Below, in pieces: positions 15,644-23,591 of a stretch of DNA of 64,000 nucleotides (position 1 is its first letter; every line of letters begins with the position of its first letter). This DNA is from Bin87 sp034423595 (GTDB lineage Bacteria; Chloroflexota; Dehalococcoidia; Lucifugimonadales; UBA3495): positions 4,154,001-4,218,000 of the forward strand of contig OZ242258.1 of the NCBI GenBank assembly GCA_965207025.1. The letters are read 5' to 3'. The position numbers and the translations under genes are program-made. Under the pieces are notes generated by a model. The model was not told the DNA's origin. It searched no databases and saw only the letters and a program-made list of their open reading frames with translations.

Positions 15644-16481
15644 ACGTTGCTTCGTGCAGTTCTCACACCCCGGTCGCGAACATGAACCCGACCGCTACGG
15701 TCGAAAGTCTTGGAACAAGAGCAGTCGGAGCCATGGGCGAAAATTCATGCGGTTTCACGGGGCCTGGATCGAAGCAGACGGTGGTGAGCGAACAGGATAT
15801 CTGTACGCATGGGGTGAATGGGAACCGGAATCAGAGTTGCTCCGAGCACTGGATCAGCCCAAACGGGACTCGGGGTATCCCCGATACCTGTGGCGGCCGT
15901 ACTACGTACCAAAGGAGGATTACCGAGGGCTACACAACACCGACCCTTTCATCTTCGGCGAGTGCTTCTTGTATTCGAATTGCGGTCAAGGGAGCAAGCG
16001 GGGCTTATTGCATCTGGGCGACGGTTCCATCATCGCCTTTGGGAGCGGCAAGGAAATCGGTGGGGCGAGGCAGTGGATGCTTGATACGGTGCTTGTGGTC
16101 AAGGACTCGATGGAATATTCCCCTCCCGCAATGCTCACAGGGCAGGGAGAGTGCTTGCCGGACGCTTTCTCGGTCGCCACTGGAGGCCTATTAACTGACC
16201 CTGGTCGGCTGTACCGGGGCGCAACACCCGACGACCCGGTGGATGGAATGTTTAGTTTCTTCCCCGCAACCCCCGCCTGTTGCGGATCGGGTTTTCCGCG
16301 GCCGGTCATTGAATTACCGCCCTCGTACTTCAACCGACGGAGTTGGCAGGCTCCGAAAGGGCTCTGGCGAGGCCGCACCGCAGGGGAACTGCGTGGTCTC
16401 TGGGATTCATTGGTTTCCCAGGTACACGCTAATGGACTGGTGTTGGGTACGTACGCCCATCCGCCGGAGTGCCGCACTTGA
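15633..16481 (+). CDS. Unnamed protein, second gene of a two-gene cassette
   Basis: A 282-residue soluble protein starting at ATG 15633 inside the end of the previous gene. Visible features are an N-terminal FVQFSHPGREH, a Trp/aromatic-rich middle (WGEWEPESELL, LWRPYYVP, NTDPFIFGECFLYSNC), IIAFGSG near residue 135 and LDTVLVV. There is no signal peptide or membrane segment. I do not recognise the family. The 11-bp overlap with the first gene and the shared compositional difference from neighbours argue for one functional unit. What it acts on is unknown; nucleic-acid sensing or modification is only a guess from its setting. Confidence 0.65.
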   Translation: MEDRRCFVQFSHPGREHEPDRYGRKSWNKSSRSHGRKFMRFHGAWIEADGGERTGYLYAWGEWEPESELLRALDQPKRDSGYPRYLWRPYYVPKEDYRGLHNTDPFIFGECFLYSNCGQGSKRGLLHLGDGSIIAFGSGKEIGGARQWMLDTVLVVKDSMEYSPPAMLTGQGECLPDAFSVATGGLLTDPGRLYRGATPDDPVDGMFSFFPATPACCGSGFPRPVIELPPSYFNRRSWQAPKGLWRGRTAGELRGLWDSLVSQVHANGLVLGTYAHPPECRT

Positions 16482-16623
16482 GATGACAGATGTACCTTCA
16501 CGCTAAAGTGGATCGAGTGGCTTGCACCTGCGACCTACTCCAGTGATACCGCTCCGGCGCGCCTGCCCAAGACGGGCCTCCCTTCTCTACCACACTATTC
16601 CTGGTGGACGGTGATGCGGAGGA

Positions 16624-17116
16624 GGAGACCAACGCCAGCACGGCGTCGGGCATGATCGCCACGTCGCTGCCAATTCTGGTGTCCGAAAGGCGATCCCGTC
16701 CGGTAGGAGGATGCAGGGCTGGTCCTGGCATTGCGAGAGCGGAGCCCACGAGTGGGACGGTCTGCGCCGACAGATGCAGCGGCCGGAGACACGTCAATCA
16801 CGCTGACACGGCATCCCCTCCCCATATCGTTGTCCGGGGGCGCAATTGGGCCTTGCGAGGGTGGTTGAGGAGGTTGGCCGGGCGCGGCGACGTATCATTT
16901 TCCCTGATTTCAGGTAGGAAACCAGCGCTGCTTTCCCTTGACCAGTCAGGCATTGTATTTCTGCAACTCTGAAAAACCACGCTAAACCAGCGGGGGTGAT
17001 TTTGGACTGTCAAGGGCGGAGTGCAGTCGCCTGACGCATCGCCGGCGACCAGGTGAAACACGTGCCAAACCATATGTCAGGCGGCGTCCGCCGGGTGGAG
17101 AAGGGGGAGGCTACGC
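16624..17116 (+). repeat. ~490 bp dispersed direct repeat, copy 2
   Basis: Counterpart of 12001-12489 in the same orientation. The best kept core is 16970-17006. Copy 1 lies before the IS110 element and copy 2 before the restriction-modification genes, so the pair brackets about 4 kb holding the IS110 element and the two-gene cassette. Recombination between them would delete that block. Confidence 0.65.
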
Positions 17117-17210
17117 GCCGGAAGGGGCGGGAAGCGAGTCGGCGGCGGTTTCAGAGGACTTTGCCCGGAGCCTTTCCCAGGGAGCGGCGCGCGGGTTGTC
17201 GACGGTCGGT

Positions 17211-17290
17211 GTACAATGCCCCGGTAGATAACCCCGTCGCCCACCACAATCCCAACGCCAGGCCCGCCGAGGTTCAGCATGACCACCGCG
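17211..17290 (+). pseudogene. Remnant of a Uma2 promoter and first codons
   Basis: The stretch resembles the Uma2 leader at 10795-10895: GTACAAT for GTATAAT, then GTCGCCCACC, CCCAACGCCAGGCCCGCC, GAGGTTC and ATGACCACCGC. After four codons the similarity stops and the methyltransferase promoter begins. The breakpoint therefore records replacement of a Uma2 gene by the restriction-modification cassette. Confidence 0.6.
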
Positions 17291-17303
17291 CTGAATTCAA
17301 GCA

Positions 17304-17333
17304 TTGACGTCCGACGTCCAGACGTCGTATCAT
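17304..17333 (+). promoter_or_regulatory. Methyltransferase promoter with three GACGTC palindromes
   Basis: TTGACG (17304-17309) and TATCAT (17328-17333) are 18 bp apart. GACGTC occurs at 17306-17311, 17313-17318 and 17321-17326, filling the -35/spacer region. The -10 ends six bases before ATG 17340, so transcription should begin at or next to the start codon. The palindromes could be an operator, or the enzyme's own target sites. Confidence 0.6.
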
Positions 17334-17339
17334 GGCCTA

Positions 17340-18473
17340 ATGGAAACGCGAACCAAGAACGCGCCGGGCAGGGTGCGGGACGCCATAATCCAGGTTTTGG
17401 ATGAATCCACCGAGCCGCTGTCCATCGGCCAAATTTCTGCCCGGGTCAGCGAGAACATCGGGGAGACTCCCACCTCTTCTGTCCGGTCCTATCTTCGTCT
17501 CAATACACCTGGACTTTTTCTCAGGGAGGGACGGGGATTGTACCGCTCGAGCAATCCCAGACTCACGGGGGAAGCCTCCAGAGGCCCCGTCGGAGAACGG
17601 CAGGAACCGTTCCGCCATCTCCTGTCCGTTCTGCATCACGACGATTGCTTACCATGGTTGGAACGACAGCCCGGCAATTCCTTCCACGCCGTAGTGACCG
17701 ACCCCCCGTATGCGTTGTATGAATACAGTGACTGCCAGCAGGCCAAACTTCGCTCCCGTAAGGGAGGAGTGTGGAGGATTCCGCCGTCCTTTGATGGGGC
17801 AGTTAGGAACCCGATACCACGGTTCACCACCCTGAACCAGCAACAGCTAGCCCACATTAGGGAGTTCTTCGAGCTGTGGGGGAAGCTGGTCCGCCGCGCC
17901 ATCGTGCCTGGGGCCAACGTGGTCGTCGCCTCCAATCCCTTGGTGTCCTACCTGGTGTCCGAAGCCTTGGCCAATTCCGGTTTGGAACGCCGGGGGGAAA
18001 TTATTCGCCTGACCATGACGATGCGCGGCGGCGACCGTCCGAAGGGAGCCCACGAAGAATTCCCGAATGTTAGCGTGTTACCAAGGTCGATGTGGGAACC
18101 CTGGCTCTTGTTCCGGAAGCCGCTGGATGGCAGAGTGCAGGACAACTTGCGGAAATGGGGCACGGGCGGCTTCCGGCGGCCCGGCCAGGACAAGCCATTT
18201 GGCGACGTACTGCCCTCGGCGCCGACTCGGGCGCCGGAACGACGCATCGCCCCTCATCCCAGCCTGAAGCCACAGTCTTACATGCGAACGCTGGTGAGGG
18301 GAGTCTTGCCCACGGGTGAAGGTGTCGTCCTGGACCCCTTCGCGGGAGCAGGTTCCACCCTGGCGGCGTGCAACGTGGTTGGATACTCCAGCGTCGGTGT
18401 GGAGAAGGATGCCGAATACTTTACCCTAGCCAGAGAATCAATTCCCAAACTGACGGAATACGGTGCTGATTAG
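17340..18473 (+). CDS. Beta-class DNA methyltransferase (N6-adenine or N4-cytosine) with N-terminal winged helix
   Basis: A 377-residue protein. The start at 17340 is supported by the promoter geometry, implying a leaderless message; the longer TTG frame from 17304 would lie in the promoter. Residues 10-60 form a winged-helix segment of the HARE-HTH kind (IIQVLDESTEPLSIGQI..., TSSVRSYLRLNTPGLF). The catalytic DPPYALYEYSD is near residue 120 and the SAM-binding LDPFAGAGSTLAA near 332. Motif IV before motif I, with the target-recognition region between them (about 150-300), is the beta arrangement. HPSLKPQSYMRTLV is typical of this group. The convergent gene at 18666-19274 is a plausible nuclease partner. 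Confidence 0.85.
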   Translation: METRTKNAPGRVRDAIIQVLDESTEPLSIGQISARVSENIGETPTSSVRSYLRLNTPGLFLREGRGLYRSSNPRLTGEASRGPVGERQEPFRHLLSVLHHDDCLPWLERQPGNSFHAVVTDPPYALYEYSDCQQAKLRSRKGGVWRIPPSFDGAVRNPIPRFTTLNQQQLAHIREFFELWGKLVRRAIVPGANVVVASNPLVSYLVSEALANSGLERRGEIIRLTMTMRGGDRPKGAHEEFPNVSVLPRSMWEPWLLFRKPLDGRVQDNLRKWGTGGFRRPGQDKPFGDVLPSAPTRAPERRIAPHPSLKPQSYMRTLVRGVLPTGEGVVLDPFAGAGSTLAACNVVGYSSVGVEKDAEYFTLARESIPKLTEYGAD

Positions 18474-18519
18474 ATGACCTGGGCATTCGATACAGTAGGC
18501 TGGGGACTACGGACTGACT

Positions 18520-18546
18520 GTTTCCCTAGTGATGCAGTCGGGAAAC
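18520..18546. terminator. Hairpin between convergent methyltransferase and nuclease genes
   Basis: GTTTCCC (18520-18526) pairs with GGGAAAC (18540-18546) around a 13-base loop. Its place between two convergent 3' ends suggests a weak bidirectional terminator; the rest of 18474-18665 shows nothing else. Confidence 0.35.
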
Positions 18547-18665
18547 AAGTTCAGAACACACGGCGCTAACTATCTGGCGGACAGGATGAGGGGTCGTCTT
18601 CCCCGGGTGTACCGCGCTTCGGCTCGGCCAGTTGTCTGCGCGCAACGCCTGGGCGTGCATGGGTT

Positions 18666-19274
18666 CTAACCGACGTTGCGATAAACCCACTGCTCACGAA
18701 GCTTGCGAATTCCTTCCCGATGCAGGGTAGCGGTCCTCGTCCCCAGTTCACCTCTCGGGTTCCGGCGGAAGTCCTCCAGCGTCACGTGCGCCAGATAAAC
18801 CTCGGTAATGGTCAACGGAACGCGATTTACCGCTGGCTCAGTGGCATTGTCGACTACGTAGACAAATACGCACATCCACTGTTCTCTGGCCCCGTGCGTG
18901 TCCACTGCCCCGCCCCTCCGGCGAGTGGTCTTGATTTCTACGCCCTGTTCCCCGGCCTGGACCGAATTTTCGGGGTACACGCCGTTGACGATCAGGTCGG
19001 GATGGCCGTTGAAGAACCGGTTTTCCACGAGCGTCCGCGAATGATTGGCCAGGCTGGAGGTCAGCATGTCGGACAACACCCCCGACATTATGGCCGGGCG
19101 TAGCATATCGTCGAGCCGCCTCAGTCCCTTGGAAGTCAACTGTTCGTTCACGTCAAAGAAGAAGTCGTAAACGTCCGCTATTGCCAGGCTGAAATCCTCG
19201 GTCCTCAGCTCGTAGGGCAATGGCAATGCCGGGTTGAAGCCCTCCAGGTTCACTGTGTTACGCGTCAGCGGCAT
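18666..19274 (-). CDS. Candidate type II restriction endonuclease (PD-(D/E)xK)
   Basis: A 202-residue soluble protein. ATG 19274 is preferred over GTG 19295 because GGGG lies a suitable distance upstream. The sequence GHPDLIVNG (Asp93) followed by GVEIKTTRRR (Glu113, Lys115) fits the catalytic PD...ExK core. The PD is at the end of a helix-rich N-terminal half containing RPAIMSGVLSDMLT, and the residues after EIK include a WMCVFVYVVD strand. It converges on the methyltransferase gene. I infer a type II restriction-modification pair. The family is not recognised and the cut site is unknown. Most small REases are divergent, so lack of recognition does not count against it. Confidence 0.6.
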   Translation of the reverse strand: MPLTRNTVNLEGFNPALPLPYELRTEDFSLAIADVYDFFFDVNEQLTSKGLRRLDDMLRPAIMSGVLSDMLTSSLANHSRTLVENRFFNGHPDLIVNGVYPENSVQAGEQGVEIKTTRRRGGAVDTHGAREQWMCVFVYVVDNATEPAVNRVPLTITEVYLAHVTLEDFRRNPRGELGTRTATLHREGIRKLREQWVYRNVG

Positions 19275-19386
19275 ATAGCAACCCCTGGGCGGCACCCCAA
19301 CGTGTTCTCCATGTCAAACAGTCGCTTGGCAAAGGAAGCAAGCGCCTAATCCCTATTGTGTAGAGGCACAGGGCGTATTCAGTGAA

Positions 19387-19436
19387 CAGCAAACTGCTTC
19401 CTCGAAAGTCCAACCCGGTGGACTCTTGGTTTGCTG
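19387..19436. other. Nested hairpin in the 19275-19663 gap
   Basis: CAGCAAAC (19387-19394) pairs with GTTTGCTG (19429-19436), and inside it AGTCCA (19407-19412) pairs with TGGACT (19419-19424). The gap holds no gene I can support. The structure lies about 110 bp upstream of the nuclease gene start and could be an RNA element or an end of the neighbouring mobile module. Confidence 0.3.
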
Positions 19437-19663
19437 ATGTTAGCCTATCATTAGACTCATGTCCTTGTCTTGGGGTCGTGCAACAGGAAAACCGTTGTGG
19501 GTGGCTGCTGGCGGGCGGACGCGGCGGCGAATGTCGGCGTTGCCTGGCACAACCTCTTCACTATCGCCGTTGGTTTGCTCATTAGTCCTCCGGTGAACCC
19601 ATCCTGCCCGTAATTTCCTCCGGTGTCAATGTTCAGGACCATTAACCCACATTTTCAGAATCA

Positions 19664-20164
19664 TTGACCACCCTGGCCGCCGCTCTTACCGCCGATTGCG
19701 CCCGCAGCAAGGTCTACGGCCTGCTGGAGCTGCTGCCCACCTCCCGTTCCAGCATCGGCTACCGCTACCAGGGCCAGGACTACGTGATCCATCCCGACGC
19801 CACCTTCTGGATGTCATACCGGGGAGACCGGCACCCCTACTTCCTGGAGTTCGAGCGCCGCGCCGTCACACCCCGGTGGGTCCGCGCCCGGCTGGAGAAC
19901 TACCCCCGCTACTTTGGCAGCGGCTGGGCCGCCCTGGACCACGCCGGGCAGCTTCCGCTGCTGCTGTTCGTGTTCGAGACCCGCGACGACGAGGACGCCT
20001 TCATGGACGCCGCCAGCTACATCGATCATGCTCCCTTCGCCAGCTCCAACCTGGAGATCATCGCCCAGCGGGGCATCCTGGCTGACACGTGGCTGCCGCC
20101 CGCCCCGGAGCCCTGGGAAAGGCTGCCATTGCGGCGACTGGTCAAGGTGCAACTTTGCCGGTGA
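19664..20164 (+). pseudogene. C-terminal fragment of a replication-relaxation-type gene (left module)
   Basis: This 166-residue frame, beginning at a TTG, matches residues about 515-684 of the intact protein at 25965-28019: TLAAALTADCARS, LLELLPTSRSSIGY, VIHPDATFWM, FLEFERRAVTPRWVRARLENY and LPPAPEPWERLPLRRLVKVQ. The N-terminal helix-turn-helix and winged-helix domains are missing, and similarity begins abruptly at the frame start. It is the truncated first gene of the left-hand copy of the mobile module. Confidence 0.75.
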
Positions 20165-20260
20165 TGCGGCTCCCGGGGTTTCCTGTAGAGGGAGCACACA
20201 CCAATAGGGATGACAGTGGTTTTTGCCCTTCTCAACCTTGTCTGTCCCCAAAAGCCCGTT

Positions 20261-20285
20261 CGATTGCATTCTGTTGCAGAAATCG
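20261..20285. promoter_or_regulatory. Imperfect palindrome between relaxation and HTH genes (left module)
   Basis: CGATTGCATT, CTGTTGCAGA, AATCG: outer arms CGATT/AATCG enclose a TTGCAG core. The surrounding ~230 bp is conserved in the right module (25844-25868, opposite strand). A close relative is the 13125-13140 palindrome. It is a candidate operator for the HTH protein encoded immediately downstream. Confidence 0.4.
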
Positions 20286-20402
20286 GGGCTTGCGGCAGAG
20301 GCGGACCGGTCCGGCGACCAGGGACGAAAAAACCGCTGGCGCGTATGACACAACAGGATTGACCCGTAAATGAGACGCAATGGCACGAATGGAGGTGCGG
20401 GT

Positions 20403-20731
20403 ATGAGACTGCTGACCAAGGCGGAAACCTGCCGGGAGCTGAGGCTGTCCCTGTCCACGCTGAACCGGCGCATCGCCGCCGGGGAGGTGCCGGTGAGGAG
20501 GGAGCCGCGCGGCCGCCGCCACCGGGTGTACGTGATGCTGGACGACGACCCGCCGGGCAACGGCGTGGCTGCTGACCCGGCGCTGGCGATGGCCCAGGAG
20601 CGGATTCGCGGCCTGGAGGGGCAGGTGGGCTTGTTGCAGGGACAGCTTGAAATGGAACGGCAGCGCAACGGCGAACTGTGAAGGCGACGCAGGAACGGCG
20701 CGGCCCCTGGTGGCGGTTCTGGCAATCGTGA
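20403..20731 (+). pseudogene. HTH / coiled-coil DNA-binding protein, frameshifted (left module)
   Basis: The start at 20403 follows GGAGGTGCGGGT. The protein begins MRLLTKAETCRELRLSLSTL with NRRIAAGEVPV, a MerR/excisionase-like helix-turn-helix, then a GRRHRVYVM wing and a coiled coil (MAQERIRGLEGQVGLLQGQL). The frame stops at 20681, but one missing G near 20680 would restore VKATQERRGPWWRFWQS and a stop at 20729-20731. The intact homologue on the other strand also ends with a WRFW-containing tail. The module's left copy is therefore decaying by a single-base deletion, unless this is an assembly error. Confidence 0.7.
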
Positions 20732-20866
20732 AAGCATCGCCGGCGGACTCCCGGTCCCGGCTGTCCATTGATCCTGGATTGGGGAGGGGCAATCCCCGAA
20801 ACTGGCGGTCCCGAATGACATTTCCCCCTTGCGTACAGGGTATCCGACGGGATAACATAGTGGAGC

Positions 20867-21196
20867 ATGGGCCAAACTCACGACGGCGAGGCAGCGGCGA
20901 TGGGCAGCAAGGCAGGACAGCCGGAATACCCGGCCACGTCCGACGAGATGACGGCTGCCCTGAACGCCGCCCTGGAAGCGGGCGACTTGAACAGCATCAT
21001 GGGCGTCATGGGCCGGATGGCCCGCTCCCACCGGATGCGGCGGGTGGCCCGGGAGACCGGCCTGGGCGAGAAGAGCCTGTACAAGTCCATGCGGGCCGGG
21101 GCCAGCCCCGAATTCAACACCGTGCTCCGGGTGCTGCGGTCCCTGGGGTTCCAACTCCAGGTCCAGCCTGACATCAAGTCGCAACAGGCAAACTAG
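20867..21196 (+). CDS. Orphan addiction-module antidote-like DNA-binding protein
   Basis: A 109-residue protein with the pattern of HigA-type 'addiction module antidote' proteins: TAALNAALEAGDLNSIMGVMG, then MRRVARETGLGEKSLYKSM and SPEFNTVLRVLRSLGFQLQV. The helix-turn-helix is in the last half. In the usual pair a RelE/HigB-like toxin gene sits just upstream; here only the frameshifted HTH gene is upstream and no toxin is seen, so it is an orphan. A possible promoter, TTGCGT-18-TAACAT, lies at about 20829-20858. It may have been acquired as cargo by the left mobile module. Confidence 0.75.
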   Translation: MGQTHDGEAAAMGSKAGQPEYPATSDEMTAALNAALEAGDLNSIMGVMGRMARSHRMRRVARETGLGEKSLYKSMRAGASPEFNTVLRVLRSLGFQLQVQPDIKSQQAN

Positions 21197-21207
21197 GCCA
21201 AAGGCTC

Positions 21208-21747
21208 GTGAATCCCAACGTTCGGGCCATGCCTGGAAACGACGGGCCGAAGCAGAGGAGAGCCAACCGAATAAAGGAGCGCCTCGCCTTGAAATTCCCT
21301 CAGGTCAAGAATAGTCGAGCTGCCCTCGTACTGGCCGCAGCCGCCCACCTGCTGGCCTGGATCGCATTCCTGTGGATTGCGCTCTATCCCCATGCCTATC
21401 AAGGTGTATCGGCAACTCCGGTAAATGTTCAAGACCAAGGGGCAATGGAAGTGGAGGTTGTCCGTACCTCCGCTTCATTCGTTGAGGTAAACGGATATCG
21501 TCCGTTGATCCTGCTCTTCATACCCGTGCTGGTCACTGGTTTGGCCCTAATGTCCCTGTTGGCCTGGCAGGTAAGGCGAGCAGGGAATACGCTGATTCTG
21601 TGGGTACTGGCGGCAATTCTCCTGGTGTTTTGCGGCTTGGGCTATTTGTCCTTCGGCGTGCTGTACGCGCCGTCAGCCTTGGCATTGATTGTGTCAGCTG
21701 CCGTCTTTAGCTTCAGGCGCCGTTTGCCCACTCGGAGCGACGGCTGA
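21208..21747 (+). CDS. Integral membrane protein of unknown function
   Basis: A 179-residue protein, or 172 from ATG 21229, with four hydrophobic segments at about residues 38-60, 100-122, 127-147 and 150-168. A charged N-terminus (QRRANRIKERLALKF) should stay inside, and the loop at 61-98 outside. No family is recognised. It follows the antidote-like gene by 11 bp and precedes a serine recombinase, so it is probably cargo of the left module. The start is uncertain because neither candidate has a strong ribosome-binding site. Confidence 0.55.
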   Translation: MNPNVRAMPGNDGPKQRRANRIKERLALKFPQVKNSRAALVLAAAAHLLAWIAFLWIALYPHAYQGVSATPVNVQDQGAMEVEVVRTSASFVEVNGYRPLILLFIPVLVTGLALMSLLAWQVRRAGNTLILWVLAAILLVFCGLGYLSFGVLYAPSALALIVSAAVFSFRRRLPTRSDG

Positions 21748-21929
21748 GCAAACAAGCCCGCCACGAATCACCCCTGATTACGGAGCAAGGAGACAACGCG
21801 CTGGTGGTAGTCATCTCGTCCGTACAAACAACTGTCAAAGAGAAACCGGCAATACGCTGCATTGATCGGCACAGTTGACGGACACTGAAACAGTCCGTAT
21901 CAAGATGAAGAGCAGGTTAGGAGTAAACT

Positions 21930-23591
21930 ATGAGAAAGCAGCTACAACCCCTCACCCCGGCGGCCCTCTACGCCCGGGTTTCCAGCGACCGCCAGGACGT
22001 GGACCTCTCCGTGGCCGCCCAATTGCGGGCGCTGAGGGAGTACGCCAAGGCCAACGGCTACTCCGTGGCCCGCGAGTACGTGGACGAGGCCGAGAGCGGC
22101 CGGATCGCCGACCGGCCCCAGTTCCGCAAGATGATCGACGAAGGCAGCAGGCCGAGGTCCTCCTTTGACGTGATTCTGGTCTGGAAGTTTTCGAGGTTCA
22201 CCCGCAAGCGGGAGCACGCCGTGGCCTTCAAGGCCCAGCTGCGGCGCAAGGGCATCCGCGTGGTGTCCATCACCGAGCAGGCCGAGGACAACGCCACCGG
22301 CAGGCTGCTTGAGGGCATCATCGAGTCGGTGGACGAATATTACAGCGAAAATCTTGGGCAAGAAGTGACGCGGGGAATGCGGGAGGCGGCTTCCCGCGGT
22401 TTCTTCCTGGGTTCCAAGGCCCCCTTCGGCTACACCCGCGTCAAGGTCAGCGACGGGGTGAAGGAGCGCCCCACCCTGGAGGTGGACCCGGTGGCCGCGC
22501 CCATCGTCAGGGAGATATTCGAAAGTTCCCGCCGGGGCAACGGCTTGGCGGAAATCTGCAAGGAGCTGAACGGGCGGGGCATCACCAACAAGGGCAAACG
22601 CTGGCAGAAGAACGTGGTCCACTACCTGCTGACCAACGAAGCATACACCGGCACGGCGGTATGGGGAGTCAAGAGCAAGGACGAGAAGGCGGGGGAGCCG
22701 GTCAGGGTGGAGAACGCCTGGCCCGCCCTGGTTTCAAGGGAGTTGTTCGACGCGGTGCAGCAGGGACTTCACGAGCGGGCGCCCACGGTGGCGCGGCCCG
22801 GACGGGTGGGCAGCCAGTACCTTTTGAGCGGCCTGCTCCGCTGCGGGGTGTGCGGCAAGTCCTACTCGGCCCAGGGCGCCAAGAGCGGCAAGTTCGCCTA
22901 CTACGTGTGCTCCAGCCTGTTCAGGGAAGGGGCCGGAGCCTGCACCGCCCGCTACCTGAACGCCGTCAAGGTGGAGGACCTGGTGATCGGGAAGGTCAGG
23001 GAGCGGATTCTCACCGAGGAGACCATCACCGAGCTGGTGACGTTGGTTGCCGAGGAGATTGATGCTTTGGCCGGCGAGGTCAACGGCAGGCTGACCGCCA
23101 TCAATGCCGAGCTATCCGACGTGGACACCCGGTTGGAGAACCTCTACCAGGCTTTGGAGACCCAGCAGTTGCCCTTGGAAGTCCTGTCGCCCCGCATCCT
23201 GTCTCTCAAGAGCCGCCAGGACCAACTAACAGCGGCGCGGGAGGAGGCTGAGTTCCAGTTGGAGCAGCGGCGGGCGGAACTTCCCACGTCAAAGGAGATC
23301 AAGGGGTACGTGGCGGACTTCCGCGCACTCTTCCAGGACGGCACGTTCCCGGAGCGCAAAGCCCTGATCCGCAACTTCGTGCAGGGCATCGAGATAGTGG
23401 AGGACGAGGCGGTCCTGACGTATACTATCCCCATGCCACAGGACGGGGTAACGTCGGAATCGGCCTCGGTTCTTGATTTCGTCCAGTCCGGCCCACCAGA
23501 CTTGACCGTAGACAGTACCGGGGAGTGCAAGGCCATCTCCTCGGCGTCTCTTTCCCCTATGGGGCTATCTTCAGGCATCGGTATTGTGTAG
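21930..23591 (+). CDS. Large serine recombinase (left module)
   Basis: Starts at ATG 21930 after AGGAGTAAACT. The catalytic resolvase domain spans about residues 9-150 (LYARVSSDRQDVDL with Ser18; SGRIADRPQF; VWKFSRFTR). The recombinase domain follows (about 170-275: APFGYTR...NEAYTG), then a zinc ribbon (LLRCGVCGK...YYVCSS, about 300-350), a coiled coil (about 365-455) and a C-terminal strand TYTIPMP. These enzymes integrate or excise mobile elements at short att sites. The last ~45 residues are antisense to the convergent recombinase gene, so the native 3' end was probably lost at a junction near 23490. Its first ~130 residues closely match those of the recombinase on the opposite strand. 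Confidence 0.9.
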   Translation: MRKQLQPLTPAALYARVSSDRQDVDLSVAAQLRALREYAKANGYSVAREYVDEAESGRIADRPQFRKMIDEGSRPRSSFDVILVWKFSRFTRKREHAVAFKAQLRRKGIRVVSITEQAEDNATGRLLEGIIESVDEYYSENLGQEVTRGMREAASRGFFLGSKAPFGYTRVKVSDGVKERPTLEVDPVAAPIVREIFESSRRGNGLAEICKELNGRGITNKGKRWQKNVVHYLLTNEAYTGTAVWGVKSKDEKAGEPVRVENAWPALVSRELFDAVQQGLHERAPTVARPGRVGSQYLLSGLLRCGVCGKSYSAQGAKSGKFAYYVCSSLFREGAGACTARYLNAVKVEDLVIGKVRERILTEETITELVTLVAEEIDALAGEVNGRLTAINAELSDVDTRLENLYQALETQQLPLEVLSPRILSLKSRQDQLTAAREEAEFQLEQRRAELPTSKEIKGYVADFRALFQDGTFPERKALIRNFVQGIEIVEDEAVLTYTIPMPQDGVTSESASVLDFVQSGPPDLTVDSTGECKAISSASLSPMGLSSGIGIV

